Shown here: in pieces, positions 62,101 to 64,000 of the stretch
Position numbering within the stretch: position 1 is the first letter of the stretch
Layout of the letters: every line of letters begins with the position of its first letter
Source: Callipepla californica brunnescens
Taxonomy: Eukaryota; Chordata; Aves; Galliformes; Odontophoridae
DNA: 64,000 nt
Assembly: GCA_023055505.1 (NCBI GenBank)
Contig: JALIRH010000062.1
Location: 434,001 to 498,000, forward strand
Direction: 5' to 3'
The notes under the pieces: model-generated
The model's database searches: none
What the model was told of the DNA's origin: nothing
What the model saw: the letters and a program-made list of their open reading frames with translations, nothing else
Translations under genes and position numbers: made by a program

Positions 62101-64000
62101 AAATAAATAAATAAATCCATTTCATAAGATGCCTGTGTCCTACAAGAGTATCTAAGTACCTAGAACAAAGTTTTAAGCTGGCAATTTCTTTAGGTAGGAG
62201 TGTGTTTCGTAGCAGTACACCAGCATTAGCAACCTTGCCTACCCTCTAGGGCTGCAAGTTACTAACTCAGGCAGCTGAACAGACTCGACTAATATGCTTG
62301 TTAACCTGAAAGAACAAATGCTGACAAGCTGAATGCATTGCCGGAAGATGAATATGTTTTTGCTCAGCAGACTACTCAAATGCAAGCTAGGTAAACATCA
62401 GGTGCCCCTATCAAAACACAACTTTTTTGACAGAATATGAGCAAGTTACACTTTCATATCGTACACAATTTCATGGGAAAGATCAGTAGTAGAGCAAGAC
62501 TGGGAGGAAGGCAAAGTTTGATACAACAGAAATTAAAATCCAAACTACTTCACCCACACATAATTAGACACAGGATAGTCTATGTTACAGCAACAGATTT
62601 GGACAATCTTTTTTTACAACAGTAATAAAATCGAACAATCAATATGAATAAAATAATTTGTATCTACTAAGTAGAGCTTTAGTTCTGAGTCTAGAGTTAA
62701 CACCATAAATTTTATAATACATAAAAATGATTAGAAAATCTACATTAACACTTTGAGGCCTAAAAAATACCTGGATAATTGCTCAGTAACACATATTTAA
62801 ACTGAATTCCCCTGGTCAATTTAGCACAAGCTTTAAATAGATGTAAATGCAGTTTTAGGTCAGCAAACTTCAACTTAATTACAAAAAATGAAGAGCAAGT
62901 AAATGGGGAATTCAGTAAAATGTGTAATTGTCAATGGATCAAGTCTGTAGCTCCAAGGAACACTTTAATGGGTTTACCAAGAGGAAGGCACTGTAACTGC
63001 AATAAACTCCCCAGGGCAGCAATTTCATATCTCCTTTTGGTAAGTATGTACTCCGCAGTGACTTGGTGTTACCAGACTTCTAAAAAGTGAAGGTGAATAG
63101 CCATTTTTTACATAATATATAGAGTATATTCAACATAATCTGTTTTTCATCAATAATCCAAAATGAATGCGGGAATCTGCAACACACTTCTCTGAAGAAA
63201 AACGGTGGGTCAATGCAGTGTTTCAAGTATGCATATTTATAAATGAAAATACTATGCAAAATATGCATATTGCCAATGCTATATGGATCTTCATTCATAA
63301 TGTACTGCCCTCCAGTTTCCCTAACTGTTTCACAAAACACCTTCCAATCACAGTGAGATCAAATTCAGAGGTATGGAATGCTAAGTTGAACACTGCTGAA
63401 GGGAATTTACCAGAGAAATAAAACCTGTACTGATCTTTACTTTTTTTGCAAAGGATGAGGTGGATTAGAAAAATGACTCAGTCATATCTAGGGGAGAAGT
63501 ACAGTTTGGCATGCAACACAGCCCAAACTGTATCGCTTCAGTTCTTTTAAAAATGATACTTACCTGCAAACTGAGAATGCTTCCATTACATAAGGGAAAA
63601 ATAACCAAAACTGTTAAGTTTGAAAAACGTTGGAAGCATTTAGTTTCTTAAAGCTAAGTCTTACCACCATTCTCCATGTTCAGAGACAGTTTCTCAAATT
63701 ACTAATAAAGTACACATTTATGAACTTCAGTTGCTCAAAGTGAAACAAACCACAATCAACATTAGAAACTCTTTATCAGATTTGCAAAATCCCACAGAAT
63801 TAACTACATACAGATTGTAAATACCTGTGTACCTAACCAAAAAGGTGAAATGCCAAACTGGTGAGATAATAAAAACGGCACTTGCAGAAGTAGTTTACCT
63901 CTGGCCATCAGTAAGGAAGTGCAGGCAAGCATAACTACAGTCTAGTTCTGTGACCACACAGATAGCACTTATCTGTTGCTTTTTTCTGCACAGAAGAGTC

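Larger units (their letters stand above)
60701..64000 (-). other. BRD10: BRD10 upstream intron (partial)
   Basis: 3.3 kb upstream of the 59.3-60.7 kb exon, ending in the acceptor at 60702-60701. Besides CR1 remnants it is AT-rich. No convincing coding exon for the bromodomain is seen, so the preceding exon probably lies beyond the right edge. Confidence 0.7.

Noticed and set aside
63564..63610. 47-nt - strand segment between TTAACAG and GCAG|GTAAGT, open as FWLFFPYVMEAFSVC, phase-compatible with the next BRD10 exon
   Set aside because: Very short. No partner exon fits its phase-0 start. As far as I recall the family, the residues before this junction should be Arg/Glu/Gln-rich, which this is not. 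A strong donor alone is not enough.
63899..64000. - strand open segment ending in GGCCAGAG|GTAAAC, phase-compatible with the BRD10 exon at 60700
   Set aside because: Same reason: the translated sequence does not look like the charged linker expected after the bromodomain, and its 5' boundary is off the window. Left open, but not annotated.
1..64000. tRNA, rRNA, CRISPR or prokaryotic operon features
   Set aside because: None seen; the window is vertebrate nuclear DNA.

Overview
This is vertebrate nuclear DNA: AT-rich, gene-poor and intron-rich, with GT-AG splice sites. The repeats point to a bird, most likely a galliform such as chicken. They include many 5'-truncated CR1 LINE fragments, three Galluhop-type mariner elements and avian endogenous-retrovirus LTR fragments. 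The gene pair MLANA and BRD10 (KIAA2026) is also adjacent on human 9p24, a region that corresponds to the avian Z chromosome. Species and chromosome are inferred from this content.

Layout: positions 1-2,860 are upstream DNA and the presumed 5' region of MLANA. MLANA lies on the + strand as four coding exons (2883-2956, 4516-4612, 5937-6038, 6669-6737; 113 aa), with a poly(A) signal at 6920. Positions 6,950-12,385 separate the two tail-to-tail genes. That gap holds a GATA microsatellite, a TTTTA pentanucleotide array, an LTR-like segment and CR1 remnants. From 12,385 to the right edge the - strand carries the 3' portion of BRD10/KIAA2026. Six coding exons (60700-59283, 44528-44452, 38965-38876, 23771-23656, 20262-20075, 16599-12965) join in one frame with matching phases and give 1,840 codons plus a stop. 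The N-terminal exons, including the bromodomain, are not seen and should lie beyond 64,000.

The introns of BRD10 hold most of the repeats. MLANA is a melanosomal membrane protein and BRD10 a nuclear bromodomain-family protein; nothing in the sequence suggests that they work together. I found no bacterial-type system, CRISPR array, rRNA or tRNA gene.

The observations most worth a second look are: a pair of exon-like open segments at 29.5-30.0 kb that fit each other but not the BRD10 splice phases; a CR1 copy whose two halves are arranged as a 5' inversion; three Galluhop copies, two with similar large internal deletions; and a 239-codon antisense ORF in a BRD10 intron.
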